Assembly (NCBI GenBank): GCA_014799405.1
Contig: JAAVIA010000039.1
Location: 1-51,943, forward strand
DNA: 51,943 bases
Direction of reading: 5' to 3'
Origin: Lachnospiraceae bacterium
Lineage (GTDB): Bacteria > Bacillota > Clostridia > Lachnospirales > Lachnospiraceae
The position numbers and the translations under genes are program-made. Of this stretch, positions 43,194-51,199 are shown piece by piece. Positions within the stretch are counted from its first letter, which is position 1; each line of letters begins with the position of its first letter. The notes beneath the pieces were generated by a model. That model made no database searches and was not told where the DNA came from. It saw nothing but the letters and a program-made list of their open reading frames with translations.

Positions 43194-44203
43194 TTTCTAT
43201 CCTCCAATATTTTTAATATAGATCCAGATAATTCCTTGTAAGAAGATGTCTGCTTCCCTCGCGTTGTGTTCACTGGAATACTTTCACCATCAGTCCTATT
43301 ATCCCTGTGTCCAATATAATATTTAAAAATATTCATTGTAGAAAATCCATTTACCTTTCGGTTATATCTAAAGTTCTTATATGTCTCATCAGATATAAGC
43401 GATTTTACTCCTAAAATACTTTGTATATTTTTATCTAATGTAATTATTTCCTCACGATTATCCGCATTTCCCCTTCTTTCTTTATAAATAGTTTCAAACA
43501 CACCTATCAATTCTGCTTTACTTCCAAAAACTTTATTTAATAAAATATCACCAATCTTTTCATTCATGATATATTTCATACGTGTCTTTTCTATTTCGGA
43601 TATATAATCTGCCACTCCTTTAGCGCTTATTCCATCTACAATAGTTGGTACAATATAATAATCTGATACTAAAAATGCACTTTGAATAAGAATATTGCTT
43701 GTTGGAGGACAATCAATAAATAGATAATCAAATTTTAACTGTCCAATATCTTTAACAAATAGATATAGCAGAAAAATATTATATATATTCTTTTCCATCC
43801 GCTGTGCCAACTCATTCAATCTACAATTTTCAAAGCTCAAACTAGATGGAAAAAATAATAAATTTTTTTGAAAACTTGTATCTCGTACTTCGACACATTT
43901 TTCTTCTAATATATCCTTTAGCGGGGTATCTATATGTCCCTTCAAAAGCGAAAAATCAATATCTGATTTTGAATTTATGTATCGCATATATAATTCTACA
44001 ATATAATTAAAAACTTCATCTGCTTTATATCTGCTCAAAACCTCATTATTACTGCTGCAACATATGTTACTTAAAGAACACTGTGGATCCAAGTCAATCA
44101 ATAAAACTTTTTTCCCTGCTTTTGCAAAATACGTTGCAACTTGAAATACACTGGTGGTTTTACCAACTCCACCTTTATAATTTCCCCATATTATAGTTTT
44201 CAC
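43190..44203 (-). CDS. ParA-type (MinD/Soj) ATPase
   Basis: 337 aa from a GTG at 44203 (MKTIIWGNYKGGVGKTT), 7 nt after GAGAGGAG; the longer ATG frame has no site. The deviant Walker A motif KGGVGKTT, LLIDLDPQCSLSN and YLFIDCPPTSNILIQSAFLV (Walker B) are intact. A large C-terminal helical part (VNGFSTMNIFKYYIGHRDNR) differs from plasmid ParA. It partners the SAP-like protein downstream. Confidence 0.85.
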   Translation of the reverse strand: MKTIIWGNYKGGVGKTTSVFQVATYFAKAGKKVLLIDLDPQCSLSNICCSSNNEVLSRYKADEVFNYIVELYMRYINSKSDIDFSLLKGHIDTPLKDILEEKCVEVRDTSFQKNLLFFPSSLSFENCRLNELAQRMEKNIYNIFLLYLFVKDIGQLKFDYLFIDCPPTSNILIQSAFLVSDYYIVPTIVDGISAKGVADYISEIEKTRMKYIMNEKIGDILLNKVFGSKAELIGVFETIYKERRGNADNREEIITLDKNIQSILGVKSLISDETYKNFRYNRKVNGFSTMNIFKYYIGHRDNRTDGESIPVNTTRGKQTSSYKELSGSILKILEDRK

Positions 44204-44762
44204 AGCATTTCTCCTCTCTATATATGTGTATAGGTATTCTATTTTCTCTAAAAAATTCACATAATTTCATTACTTTTTTAATATTACATCATAGCCTATT
44301 CAAACCCGCAAACCTCAATGTAATTTTAATTCGTTTCTGATTAACAACTTTTTAGTACCAATCTAGTACTAGCATTTTTTATCATTATTGTGTAGTTCCG
44401 GTAGTTTACAGCTTCTGAATCATTCATATAAGCTGGTATCATATAAATTCACTTCCTTAATTTAAAATTCCTTTATCTTTCTATTGATGGCATTATATTT
44501 AATATTCACTACATTATACATTCTATATTATAATCTAACCTATTGGCAACAAAATTTGTAATTATCCTATATAAATACAAATAATACGGATAATGGTTGA
44601 TAATCTATAGATTACCCGCTATATAAAATAATCTATCCACTCTCGTACTACTCGAACTCGTGTCCAAGCTTTTGTTTTCCGCTAGTTTTTGTTGTATTTT
44701 AACCATTTTATCTTCTATATCAGCCACTTTTTCTCTATTATTCTATGGCAAATATACCTTTT

Positions 44763-44796
44763 AGAACCAATATAGAACCAGAATAGAACCACACTA
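44763..44796. repeat. Triple TAGAACCA repeat
   Basis: TAGAACCA occurs three times in 34 bp (about 44763, 44775, 44786), and twice more near 46142-46160 (AGAACCAGAGTAGAACCAG). Such short iterated direct repeats are typical of integrase arm sites at ends of integrative elements. The rest of 44204-44825 holds no supported gene; a 34-codon frame with a weak AAGGAAG site at ~44439 is doubtful. Confidence 0.4.
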
Positions 44797-44825
44797 TTTC
44801 ATTCTATTCTTATGCCTGCTGTAGT

Positions 44826-44903
44826 TCATCTGCCAGACTCATCTACTTGTTTTAATTTTTCAGTATAATTTCTCAAGTCTGATATCGGTTCAATATTGGG
44901 CAT
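44826..44903 (-). pseudogene. Truncated Phd/YefM antitoxin
   Basis: The ATG at 44903 follows AAGGAGTTGATTGAT. The product MPNIEPISDLRNYTEKLKQV DESGR is the start of Phd/YefM-type antitoxins (MPNI-PISDLRNYTE) but stops after 25 residues instead of ~85. The remainder and any toxin gene are missing. It lies ~40 nt downstream of the Fic gene. Confidence 0.7.
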
Positions 44904-44944
44904 ATCAATCAACTCCTTAAATACATTATACATGAAGATGTATT

Positions 44945-45991
44945 TTATATACGAACATATCCTGTAGATGGTCCTGCTCCAACTTTGGCAATATATCCTC
45001 TTTTTACCAGTTCAGTCAAAGTTCTTTCCACCGTAACTTTACTTATATCAGGGCAAAGCTCCATTATTTCTTTCTTCGTAATCTTTCCCACCTTTTGGTC
45101 AATTACATTTTTAATCCGATCCGGTTTTGAAAGATTGCGGTGCTTCAGATGTTCCACTCTGCTTTCGAACTCATTATATGCCTTTTGCATGATACCAAGA
45201 TAATATTTCACAAAAGGCTCATAATTATTTTCATTCTCATGCCATCCAAATGAACTTGACTGTAATGCCTCATAATACGTTTCCTTTGTCTTTTCTATCA
45301 ACATTTCCATGCTAACATATTTTCCAACAATATAACCCGCTTTGTAAAATAACAGAAGTGTTAACAATCGACTCATTCTACCATTCCCATCATTAAACGG
45401 ATGGATACAGAGAAAATCAAGGATAAACATGGGGATAAGAATCAATTTATCTATTCGGTCAGCTTCCCATTCTTCTAAAAACCGAGTACATAATTCATCC
45501 ATTGATTCTGAAGTCTGAAATGCTGGAACAGGTACAAAACGGACTTTTTTATTTCCCTCTGCATCTCTTTCTGCTATTACATTATCAGAATTCTTATAAG
45601 TACCGCCGACAGTTCCCTGCGAATATGAATATAAATCTCTATGCAATTGTAATATTACATTCGGTCTCGGCATAATATATTCATAGCTATCATGAATTGT
45701 CGCAAGCACTTCCCGATAACCTGCAATTTCTTGTTCAGAACGATTACGTGGTTCCGCCTTTCGGCTTACCAGTTCTTCCAATCGCTTATCACTCGTAAAA
45801 ATTCCTTCGATTCTATTAGATGCACCTGTACTTTGAATAAGAGCCACTTCTAACAATGTTTTTAATTCATCAATATTTGCCTCCAAAAACAATTCCTGCT
45901 TACCCTTATGTTCATGAATACTTCCAATCATCTGAACAATTTCTGGTTTTAACAATTTTACTGGATTATTTATAAAATCAAATTTTCTCAT
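44945..45991 (-). CDS. Fic family protein (AMP/NMP transferase) with winged helix
   Basis: 348 aa from MRKFDFINNPVKLLKPEIVQ, ATG at 45991 after GAAGGAGATTTTC. The Fic motif HPFNDGNGRMSR (197-208) is complete. The N-terminal inhibitory helix STGASNRIEG (54-63) has the (S/T)xxxE(G/N) signature that keeps class II Fic proteins off. The C-terminal winged helix (KITKKEIMELCPDISKVTVE) is typical of Fic-wHTH proteins. It probably modifies a protein with AMP and self-regulates. Its promoter has three operator repeats spaced by 21 bp. Confidence 0.92.
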   Translation of the reverse strand: MRKFDFINNPVKLLKPEIVQMIGSIHEHKGKQELFLEANIDELKTLLEVALIQSTGASNRIEGIFTSDKRLEELVSRKAEPRNRSEQEIAGYREVLATIHDSYEYIMPRPNVILQLHRDLYSYSQGTVGGTYKNSDNVIAERDAEGNKKVRFVPVPAFQTSESMDELCTRFLEEWEADRIDKLILIPMFILDFLCIHPFNDGNGRMSRLLTLLLFYKAGYIVGKYVSMEMLIEKTKETYYEALQSSSFGWHENENNYEPFVKYYLGIMQKAYNEFESRVEHLKHRNLSKPDRIKNVIDQKVGKITKKEIMELCPDISKVTVERTLTELVKRGYIAKVGAGPSTGYVRI

Positions 45992-46015
45992 GAAAATCTC
46001 CTTCATTTTCAAATT

Positions 46016-46068
46016 ATCTCCATCATTATACCATAAATGACGGAGATATCAATAGACATGATGGAGAT
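46016..46068 (-). promoter_or_regulatory. Fic promoter with three 21-bp-phased operator repeats
   Basis: On the minus strand -35 TTGATA (46047-46052), a 16-bp spacer and -10 TATAAT (46025-46030). Three copies of an 11-bp motif overlap it: ATGATGGAGAT at 46058-46068, ATGACGGAGAT at 46037-46047, and the inverse ATCTCCATCAT at 46016-46026. Centres are 21 bp apart, two helical turns, so all face one side of the DNA. A cooperative repressor is expected, perhaps the Fic protein's winged helix. Confidence 0.7.
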
Positions 46069-46106
46069 GCAGTTATATTTCCACAAAAAGAAAAGGCATA
46101 CAGAAC

Positions 46107-46136
46107 AACTTCCGTATGCCTTCCACACAACCTTAT
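46107..46136 (-). terminator. Intrinsic terminator
   Basis: The stem AAGGCATAC / GTATGCCTT with a 12-nt loop, followed on the minus strand by TTCTTTTTG. It would stop transcription coming from guaA or the element end before the Fic promoter. Confidence 0.65.
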
Positions 46137-46212
46137 AAAACAGAACCAGAGTAGAACCAGAATCCTATCCCAACTCCGCAAGCCCTTATAAACACTAGCT
46201 TTTCCAAATTCC

Positions 46213-46350
46213 ATCCGTTACTCAAACTCGGCGTGTTCTTTGTTGTTCTTAACTATATTTGTTTAAGTTTTATACAAATATACGCCTGTTTTTACATCAA
46301 TTACATCATTTATTCTGGCTTGCTGATTTTCTGTTGCCAAATCGTTGCCA
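46213..46350. repeat. Element-end direct repeat, copy 2
   Basis: Matches 42358-42495 (ACTCGGCGTGTTC, TTTGTTTAAGTTTTA, TTATTCTGGCTTGCTGATTTT, GTTGCCAAATCGTTGCCAA). It starts ~60 bp downstream of the guaA stop codon. It likely marks the element end next to guaA; the other copy marks an older or second element end. Confidence 0.65.
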
Positions 46351-46409
46351 ACGCTTAAACAAATTTGCTTGTAACCCTCATAAATACTGGGTTCTTAAAT
46401 TCTATTTCG

Positions 46410-47951
46410 TCACTCAAATTCTATCGTTCCTGGCGGCTTCCCCGTGCAATCATACAGTACGCGGTTTACCCCCTTGACCTCATTTACAATTCGGCTTGTT
46501 ACCTTTGCGAGTACCTCCCACGGAAGCTGTGCCGCCTCAGCGGTCATAAAATCGCTTGTGTATACAGCACGAAGTGCTACGGCGTAATCATAGGTTCTCT
46601 CGTCTCCCATTACGCCAACGCTCCTCATGTTTGTGAGAGCGGCAAAATACTGACCAAGAGTCTGGTCTATTCCTGCATTTGCTATTTCCTCGCGGTAAAT
46701 GGCATCCGCCTCCTGAACAATTCGCACCTTCTCGGCAGTAACCTCGCCAACAATACGAACACCTAATCCCGGTCCCGGGAACGGCTGACGGAACACAAGA
46801 TGCTTTGGTATACCAAGCTCCAGCCCGGCCTTTCTGACCTCGTCCTTGAACAATAGACGAAGCGGCTCAATTATTTCCTTAAAATCAACATAGTCAGGGA
46901 GTCCGCCTACATTGTGGTGACTCTTTATAACTGCGGAATCGCCAAGTCCTGACTCTATTACATCAGGGTAAATGGTCCCTTGAACGAGGAAGTCAACAGC
47001 ACCGATTTTCTTTGCTTCTTCCTCAAATACACGTATGAATTCTTCTCCTATTATCTTTCTTTTGTTTTCCGGTTCTGTTACTCCTGCAAGCTTGCCATAG
47101 AAGCGTTCCTGCGCATTTACACGTATGAAATTCAAGTCATATGATCCCTCAGGTCCAAATACGGCTTCAACCTCATCACCTTCATCCTTACGGAGAAGAC
47201 CATGATCAACAAAGACACATGTAAGCTGTTTTCCTACTGCCTTTGCCAACAGAACAGCAGCAACGGATGAGTCTACACCACCCGAAAGAGCACATAACAC
47301 TTTTCCGTTTCCTACCTTTTCACGTATTTCATTTATAGTAGTCTCAACGAATGAGTCCATACGCCAATCACCGGAACAGCCGCAAACCTTTGTTACAAAA
47401 TTGGAAATCATTTTCATACCCTCTTTGGTATGCATAACCTCCGGATGGAACTGTGTTGCATACAATTTTTTCTCGGCACATTCCATTGCTGCTACAGGAC
47501 ACACCGGTGTATTAGCTGTGACAGTAAAGCCCTCAGGAGCCTTTGCTATGTATACTGTGTGGCTCATCCAGCATACTGTTTTATTTGATACCCCTTCAAA
47601 CAGCACACTTTGTTCCGTAATGGAAACCTCCGTATGTCCATACTCACTGACAGGTGCTGTTTCCACTGTTCCGCCCAGGGTGTATGCCATAAGCTGTGAT
47701 CCATAGCATATTCCGAGTATCGGAATCCCCAGCTCATATATGTCCTTTGTATATCTTGGTGAGGTCTCCTCACAGACATTGTTCGGACCACCTGTGAAAA
47801 TGATACCCTTCGGATTCATTTTCTTAATTTCCTCAATGGAAATTGTATATGGATGCACCTCCGCATATACATTACATTCCCTGACTCTGCGTGCAATCAG
47901 CTGATTGTACTGTCCCCCAAAGTCAAGTACAATAATAAGCTCCTTTTTCAT
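46410..47951 (-). CDS. guaA: GMP synthase (glutamine-hydrolysing)
   Basis: 513 aa, full length. Converts XMP to GMP with glutamine and ATP. Class I amidotransferase with nucleophile in GICYGSQ and the QFHPE motif; ATP pyrophosphatase loop SGGVDSS (~223-229); C-terminal dimer domain ending GTIEFE. Its last 75 codons were probably supplied by the integrated element, because the original end lies at 41678-41905. The enzyme reads intact. It lies 29 nt after the XRE gene. Confidence 0.97.
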   Translation of the reverse strand: MKKELIIVLDFGGQYNQLIARRVRECNVYAEVHPYTISIEEIKKMNPKGIIFTGGPNNVCEETSPRYTKDIYELGIPILGICYGSQLMAYTLGGTVETAPVSEYGHTEVSITEQSVLFEGVSNKTVCWMSHTVYIAKAPEGFTVTANTPVCPVAAMECAEKKLYATQFHPEVMHTKEGMKMISNFVTKVCGCSGDWRMDSFVETTINEIREKVGNGKVLCALSGGVDSSVAAVLLAKAVGKQLTCVFVDHGLLRKDEGDEVEAVFGPEGSYDLNFIRVNAQERFYGKLAGVTEPENKRKIIGEEFIRVFEEEAKKIGAVDFLVQGTIYPDVIESGLGDSAVIKSHHNVGGLPDYVDFKEIIEPLRLLFKDEVRKAGLELGIPKHLVFRQPFPGPGLGVRIVGEVTAEKVRIVQEADAIYREEIANAGIDQTLGQYFAALTNMRSVGVMGDERTYDYAVALRAVYTSDFMTAEAAQLPWEVLAKVTSRIVNEVKGVNRVLYDCTGKPPGTIEFE

Positions 47952-47980
47952 ATGTCTCTCCTCTCAAAATTGAATATCAT

Positions 47981-48559
47981 CTATGGTAAGAAAATTTTTC
48001 CCATTAAATAGCATACTATAAAGCCGAGCGCCGCACTTCCAAGCACTAATAGCATTTTCTGATATGGCCGTTTTCCAATCTCCTGCTGTGTTTCCATATC
48101 ATCTAACAGCTTACCCTCTGTAAAAGCAACTATTTCCTTATAGGTTGAAATATCATTATCTTTTTTTATTTTCTCCAGCTTTAAGGCAAAATACATTGTT
48201 ATCGTAAATAACATGCCCCACGGAATGAGTGCATACCATTTCAACCATGCTGCAAGTGGTACAGCTGTGATTACTGTCAAAAACAAAAGTACCGTAAAAA
48301 TCCTCCCATATTTATCAAATTTTTTGATTTCCATTTCTTTGATTTCTTTTTTCATAATTACAACATCTCCTTTTATTAATTGGTCAAGAGATACGTCGAA
48401 TAATGAACTTAACAACAATAAGCTGTGAATATCCGGATAATTCTTACCGGTTTCCCAATTGGAAACGGTTTGTCTGCTTACATATATTTTTTCAGCCAAT
48501 TCTTCCTGCGAAATTCCCATATTGCTGCGATATTTCCTTATTTGTGAACTTACTTCCAA
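47981..48559 (-). CDS. XRE regulator with C-terminal membrane helices
   Basis: About 192 aa. I place the start at a TTG at 48559 (MEVSSQIRKYRSNMGISQEE), 7 nt after GGAGGAA; a longer frame to 48637 has no such site. A canonical Cro/CI helix-turn-helix (~7-60, ISQEELAEKIYVSRQTVSNW) is followed by three hydrophobic segments (VLLFLTVITAVPLAAWL, YALIPWGMLFTITMYFAL, KMLLVLGSAALGFIVCYLMG). Membrane-bound XRE proteins of this form are common in Firmicutes and may sense envelope state. It precedes guaA by 29 nt. Confidence 0.85.
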   Translation of the reverse strand: MEVSSQIRKYRSNMGISQEELAEKIYVSRQTVSNWETGKNYPDIHSLLLLSSLFDVSLDQLIKGDVVIMKKEIKEMEIKKFDKYGRIFTVLLFLTVITAVPLAAWLKWYALIPWGMLFTITMYFALKLEKIKKDNDISTYKEIVAFTEGKLLDDMETQQEIGKRPYQKMLLVLGSAALGFIVCYLMGKIFLP

Positions 48560-48731
48560 CTTCAATTCCTCCTCCCTCCTGTTTTTGCTTGATTTGTACT
48601 CTTGAACCACCCAAACCATATCATCAGGGTGGCACAATTTCCACCAAAAGGCTTTGACAACAGCCCAAAATCAAGCGTCAAAAGAGTTTTACATGGATTT
48701 TCATGCTGAAAGCAACAAATATAAATTACAC

Positions 48732-48755
48732 TAGGCGAGCTATAAAGCTCGCCTA
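48732..48755 (-). terminator. Hairpin terminator after ctpA
   Basis: A perfect 10-bp stem TAGGCGAGCT / AGCTCGCCTA with a 4-nt loop, just downstream of the ctpA stop (48764). The following minus-strand sequence is T-rich but not a pure T-run. Confidence 0.6.
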
Positions 48756-48763
48756 CATGCATG

Positions 48764-49990
48764 TTACATCATACTTTTTATAACCTCCTCAGCTTTATGA
48801 AGCTGAAGGTCATCCTCATAATCAAGATTTACCGCATTTGTTCTGTCTTCCAGTTCAACCTCGTAGTCCGGCTCAATACCGATTTGGTGAATATCGTTTC
48901 CGCCAGGAGTGAAATATTTTGACACAGTAATCTTGATGGCAGTACCGTCTGAAAGAGGAAGGATTGACTGTACGATACCCTTTCCAAAGGTTGTGGTTCC
49001 TACAAGCTTTGCAGTACCTGTATCCTTCATTGCTCCCGCAAATATCTCTGACGCACTTGCACTGTTTCCATTTACAAGCACAACCATTGGAATATTTATG
49101 CTGTGATCATCTTTGTCATCATAAGAGGATGTAATTTTTCCATCCCTGTTCTTAGTGGTTACTATATTTCCTCCGTCAAGCGTGTATGCACACATATCCA
49201 CAACTGCATTTAACAGTCCTCCGGGATTATCTCTTAAATCAACGATAAGTCCCTTAGCGCCCTGCTTTTCCAAATCCTCTACAGCTTCCTTATACTCCTT
49301 TGAAGTATTTTCATAAAACTGTGTTACGGAAATGTAACCTACCTTGTTATCCAACATTTTGTAATCTACGGAAACATTTTCAACCTCTGCCCTCTGGATT
49401 TCAAACTCAATGTATTTGTCCTCAGATGGTCTGTACACCTTTATATGAGCTGTTGTTCCCTTTTCTCCTCTTATCATCTCGACAACAAGGGAAAGCTCCT
49501 GGTCTGTAATTTCCGTACCGTCAACCTCAACTATGACGTCATCTGCCTTAACGCCAGCCGCCTCTGCCGGGCTTCCCTTTATAGGGCGGACAACCGTTAC
49601 CTTCATTGTAGTGTCCTGTGTGACAACAGCACCTACTCCAAAATATTCACCGGAATTATCCTCAAGCAAATCCTCATATTCTTCTTTTGTGTAATATACG
49701 GAATAAGGGTCATTCAAGCCATTCATTATACCGTCATAAAAGGATTCCTCCTGAAACTCAGGGTCAATGTCAAAGTAGTAATAATATTCTATGTACTTAT
49801 TAATCTCGTCTACCTTTGCCTGAACATCCTTATCCTCAAGCATCTCCGAAACATCCTTGCCGTTTTGCTTTCCTCCCTCCGCCTGTGCATTTGTATTATC
49901 CTTCATGCTGAGATTCGGTGCACTGCATCCTGCTAAGGAAAGTGCCATTGCCAAAAATGTTCCTACTATTAAAAATCTTTTTTTTATCAA
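48764..49990 (-). CDS. ctpA: C-terminal processing peptidase, S41 lipoprotein
   Basis: 408 aa from a TTG at 49990 (AGGAGCGAATAGAA 0-3 nt before). A lipoprotein signal (LAMALSLAGC, lipobox LAGC) anchors it outside the membrane. A PDZ domain (~100-190, GVGAVVTQDTTMKVTVVRPI) is followed by the S41 catalytic core: GNSASASEIFAGAMKD (Ser) and TTFGKGIVQS (Lys). It trims envelope proteins. Downstream of the PcsB-like hydrolase and ftsX it may process that complex. Confidence 0.93.
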   Translation of the reverse strand: MIKKRFLIVGTFLAMALSLAGCSAPNLSMKDNTNAQAEGGKQNGKDVSEMLEDKDVQAKVDEINKYIEYYYYFDIDPEFQEESFYDGIMNGLNDPYSVYYTKEEYEDLLEDNSGEYFGVGAVVTQDTTMKVTVVRPIKGSPAEAAGVKADDVIVEVDGTEITDQELSLVVEMIRGEKGTTAHIKVYRPSEDKYIEFEIQRAEVENVSVDYKMLDNKVGYISVTQFYENTSKEYKEAVEDLEKQGAKGLIVDLRDNPGGLLNAVVDMCAYTLDGGNIVTTKNRDGKITSSYDDKDDHSINIPMVVLVNGNSASASEIFAGAMKDTGTAKLVGTTTFGKGIVQSILPLSDGTAIKITVSKYFTPGGNDIHQIGIEPDYEVELEDRTNAVNLDYEDDLQLHKAEEVIKSMM

Positions 49991-50006
49991 TTCTATTCGC
50001 TCCTAA

Positions 50007-51188
50007 CTATTGTAAGTAAGGTAATGGATCAACATAGCTTCCATTAATTCTGACAGCTATATGACAGTGAGGTCCAGTAGACTGCCCCGTGCTTCCTGCA
50101 TATGCTATTACCTGCCCCTTTGCAACTACTGTTCCATATGATACCGCAAATGCACTGTTATGTCCATAAACAGTTGTCATTCCGCCGCCGTGGTCTATAA
50201 CAACATAATTTCCAAGTGAATAACTCCAGCCTGCCGTAATAACGGTTCCTCCCTCAGCAGCATAGATCGGTGTTCCTGTTGGACAAGGTATATCTACTCC
50301 GTGATGGAAGGACATTCCGAGAAGGCTTCTTGGACCAAAATAGGATGATATGTATGTATAGCTTCCGGGAACAGGCCATCCAAGAGCACCGCCTGTATAG
50401 TATACCTGGCCTCCGCCACCGCCTTGTGCCGCTAAAGCTGCCAGTCTTTCCTGTTCCTGTCTCTCTGCCTCTGCAATAGCTGCATCGGTTGCCTCAATAT
50501 CCGCCTGATATTTAGCGACCAAATCCTCATATTCATCCATTGAGTCACCATAATTATCCACCTGCTTCTGCTTACCGTCAATCATAACCTGAAGCGCATC
50601 CTTACTGTCATTCAGCTCCTCCTCAACAGCCTCAACAGAAGCAAGCTCGGACTCAAGCTTGACCTGAGTATCAGCAATAAGCTTTCTTGCTGCAATAAGA
50701 TTATCCAGCATTTTTGAATCATACTTGTAAATCTGCTCCACATACTCAGAGTTATTTACCATATCAGACACCTCAGCGGAGGTAAAAAGTGTATCCATAT
50801 ATTCCACGGTACCATTCTCATAGGAATACTGTATATGAAGCTTCATTGCATCATACTGTGCCTGTTCATCTGCCTGTGCCTCTGCAAGCTCCTCCTTTGT
50901 CACCTCAATATCAGCCTCAAGGTCCACTTTTTTTGCCTCAAGTTCTACGATTTGGTTCGTGTAATCCTCAACCTTTGAGTCAAGCTCCTTTATGGCAGCT
51001 ATAATGTCTGACTGTTCAGCCGTAAGCTGGTCTAAAATTCCCTGTGCTTCATCCTTCTTGCTCTGTGCTTCCTTCTTTTCTTCCTCAAGCTCCTGAATAT
51101 TTGCAGCATTAACATTTCCCAAATTCGTAATACCGACAGCGGCAACAATTGAAAGCACCACAATTGACCTTAGAATTTTTCTGCGCAT
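50007..51188 (-). CDS. PcsB/EnvC-like murein hydrolase with M23 domain
   Basis: 393 aa with a signal peptide (IVVLSIVAAVGITNLGNVNA). Residues ~30-250 form a long coiled coil (Glu/Gln/Lys-rich) as in PcsB and EnvC; the ~262-393 part is an M23/LytM domain with HHGVDIPCPTG, GNYVVIDHGGG, TVYGHN and GPHCHIAV (zinc HxH). A Gly-rich linker (AAQGGGGGQVYYTGG) joins the parts. With FtsX next to it, it is probably the hydrolase the FtsEX complex activates to split septal peptidoglycan. Confidence 0.92.
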   Translation of the reverse strand: MRRKILRSIVVLSIVAAVGITNLGNVNAANIQELEEEKKEAQSKKDEAQGILDQLTAEQSDIIAAIKELDSKVEDYTNQIVELEAKKVDLEADIEVTKEELAEAQADEQAQYDAMKLHIQYSYENGTVEYMDTLFTSAEVSDMVNNSEYVEQIYKYDSKMLDNLIAARKLIADTQVKLESELASVEAVEEELNDSKDALQVMIDGKQKQVDNYGDSMDEYEDLVAKYQADIEATDAAIAEAERQEQERLAALAAQGGGGGQVYYTGGALGWPVPGSYTYISSYFGPRSLLGMSFHHGVDIPCPTGTPIYAAEGGTVITAGWSYSLGNYVVIDHGGGMTTVYGHNSAFAVSYGTVVAKGQVIAYAGSTGQSTGPHCHIAVRINGSYVDPLPYLQ

Positions 51189-51199
51189 TTTATACCTCC

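Noticed and set aside
46026..46214. 62-codon minus-strand frame rich in hydrophobic residues
   Set aside because: It covers the terminator, the AGAACCA repeats and the Fic operators, so it is probably non-coding.
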